Source: CAYWBI01 sp964456445 (GTDB taxonomy: Bacteria; Calditrichota; Calditrichia; Calditrichales; J004). Taken from it: DNA of 23,888 nt. The stretch covers positions 1 to 23,888 of the forward strand of contig CAYWBI010000044.1 in NCBI GenBank assembly GCA_964456445.1, in the 5' to 3' direction. The notes below the pieces were generated by a model. It was not told the DNA's origin. It ran no database searches and was given only the letters and a program-made list of their open reading frames with translations. Shown here in pieces: positions 23,193 through 23,888 of the stretch. Numbering within the stretch: position 1 is the first letter of the stretch; the number at the start of each line of letters is the position of its first letter. A program made the position numbers and the translations under genes.

Positions 23193-23888
23193 ATGTTTGA
23201 TTATCAGAAAAAAAGACGATACTTCGGCCAAACGGCAGACGATATAAAAGAACTGACCACGGCTGAGATAGAAACACTTGGCGGCAAGAACATAAGGCCT
23301 GGTTATCGCGGGGTTTATTTCAGCGCCAATCCCGATGCATTGTACCGCATAAATTTAAGGACGGCCCTGCTTAACCGGGTTTTGGCCCCTTTGGTAAGTT
23401 TTACCTGCCGCAGCACCGATGATATCTATCGGGCGGCGAACCGTATCAATTGGCAAAAATTTATTTCGCCGGAAGACACCTTTGCGGTATTTGCATCACT
23501 TTCCAACAGCCGGATCACCCATTCACAATATGCCGCGCTGCGTGTCAAAGACGCCATTGTGGATTTCTTCCGTGACAAAACCGGCCAGCGTCCTTCGGTG
23601 GATACCCGTTATCCGGATTTATGGTTGAACCTGCATATTGAGCAAGACCAGGGTGTACTTTCGCTTGACACTTCCGGAGGCTCTCTCCACAGACGTAGTT
23701 ACCGGCGTAAAAGTGTAAAGGCGCCCATGGCGGAAACCCTTGCCGCATCGATCATCCGTTACAGTGAGTGGCATGGCGAACGCCCCCTGTACGATCCGTT
23801 TTGCGGTTCCGGCACCTTGTTATGTGAGGCGTATTTGTATTTAAGCCAAACACCACCGGCCTTGTTTCGCAGACAGTTTGGCTTTGAA
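23193..23888 (+). CDS. THUMP-domain rRNA guanine-N2 methyltransferase, 3' end cut by window
   Basis: The reading frame is open from the ATG at 23193 to the window edge: 232 residues, no stop. It matches the N-terminal part of RlmL/YpsC-type enzymes, which methylate a guanine of 23S rRNA using S-adenosylmethionine. Residues about 40-150 form the ferredoxin-like plus THUMP region (R-T-A-L-L-N-R-V-L, then Y-A-A-L-R-V-K-D-A-I-V-D-F-F). L-H-R-R-S-Y-R and A-P-M-A-E-T-L-A-A follow at about 165-185. The SAM-binding motif D-P-F-C-G-S-G-T is at about 202-209. RlmL of E. coli is fused to RlmK while YpsC is stand-alone; which form this is lies outside the window. It starts one base after the peptidase stop and has no obvious ribosome site, so it may depend on coupling to that gene. 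Confidence 0.88.
   Translation, partial: MFDYQKKRRYFGQTADDIKELTTAEIETLGGKNIRPGYRGVYFSANPDALYRINLRTALLNRVLAPLVSFTCRSTDDIYRAANRINWQKFISPEDTFAVFASLSNSRITHSQYAALRVKDAIVDFFRDKTGQRPSVDTRYPDLWLNLHIEQDQGVLSLDTSGGSLHRRSYRRKSVKAPMAETLAASIIRYSEWHGERPLYDPFCGSGTLLCEAYLYLSQTPPALFRRQFGFE

Overview
The window looks like chromosomal DNA of a Gram-negative bacterium. It has secreted M16 and M1/M28 peptidases with signal peptides, a TolB-like propeller, a GAF-PP2C regulator and an RlmL/YpsC-type rRNA methyltransferase. The gene mix and moderate GC would fit the FCB group and its relatives (for example Calditrichota), but that is inference; no rRNA or other marker gene is present. The genetic code looks standard: TAA, TGA and TAG all end intact genes. 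I saw no tRNA, rRNA, CRISPR array, transposase or phage gene.

Layout. (1) 1-218 (-): start of a secreted TolB/PD40-like protein. (2) 371-2442 (+): two-gene ABC transporter, permease then ATPase, behind an extended -10 promoter at about 320. (3) 2672-9496 (+): a tight seven-gene block coding SpoIIM-family protein, PF10110-like membrane protein, DUF4129, DUF4350, MoxR AAA+ ATPase, DUF58 and RDD. Five of its six junctions overlap or leave 14 bases or fewer; the last leaves 20. A hairpin at 2570-2603 lies between it and the transporter. (4) 9796-11707 (+): a CelD/BcsL-type GNAT acyltransferase overlapping a divergent proline-dehydrogenase homologue. (5) 14644-11731 (-): GAF-PP2C phosphatase, small HD alarmone-hydrolase-like protein and a short AlkA-type DNA glycosylase, the last two overlapping. 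(6) 14959-17526 (+): double-domain M16 peptidase. (7) 17567-18919 (+): AlbA_2/ATPase/winged-helix regulator with a 12-bp tandem repeat in its linker. (8) 19171-19722 (+): YfiT/DinB bacillithiol-transferase-like gene interrupted by one in-frame amber codon. (9) 19814-23191 (+): secreted M1-M28-PDZ fusion. (10) 23193 to the window end (+): THUMP-type rRNA methyltransferase, cut by the window edge.

How the parts fit. The central block matches a recurrent but poorly understood MoxR/DUF58/DUF4129/DUF4350/SpoIIM/RDD neighbourhood: a cytoplasmic AAA+ chaperone-like ATPase with several membrane partners, probably acting on envelope protein or complex assembly. It has no von Willebrand BatA/BatB-type partners. 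The most unusual items are the proline-dehydrogenase-like protein that lacks the paired arginines used to hold proline and is coupled to a CelD-type GNAT, the three-part M1-M28-PDZ protease, and the amber-interrupted YfiT gene.
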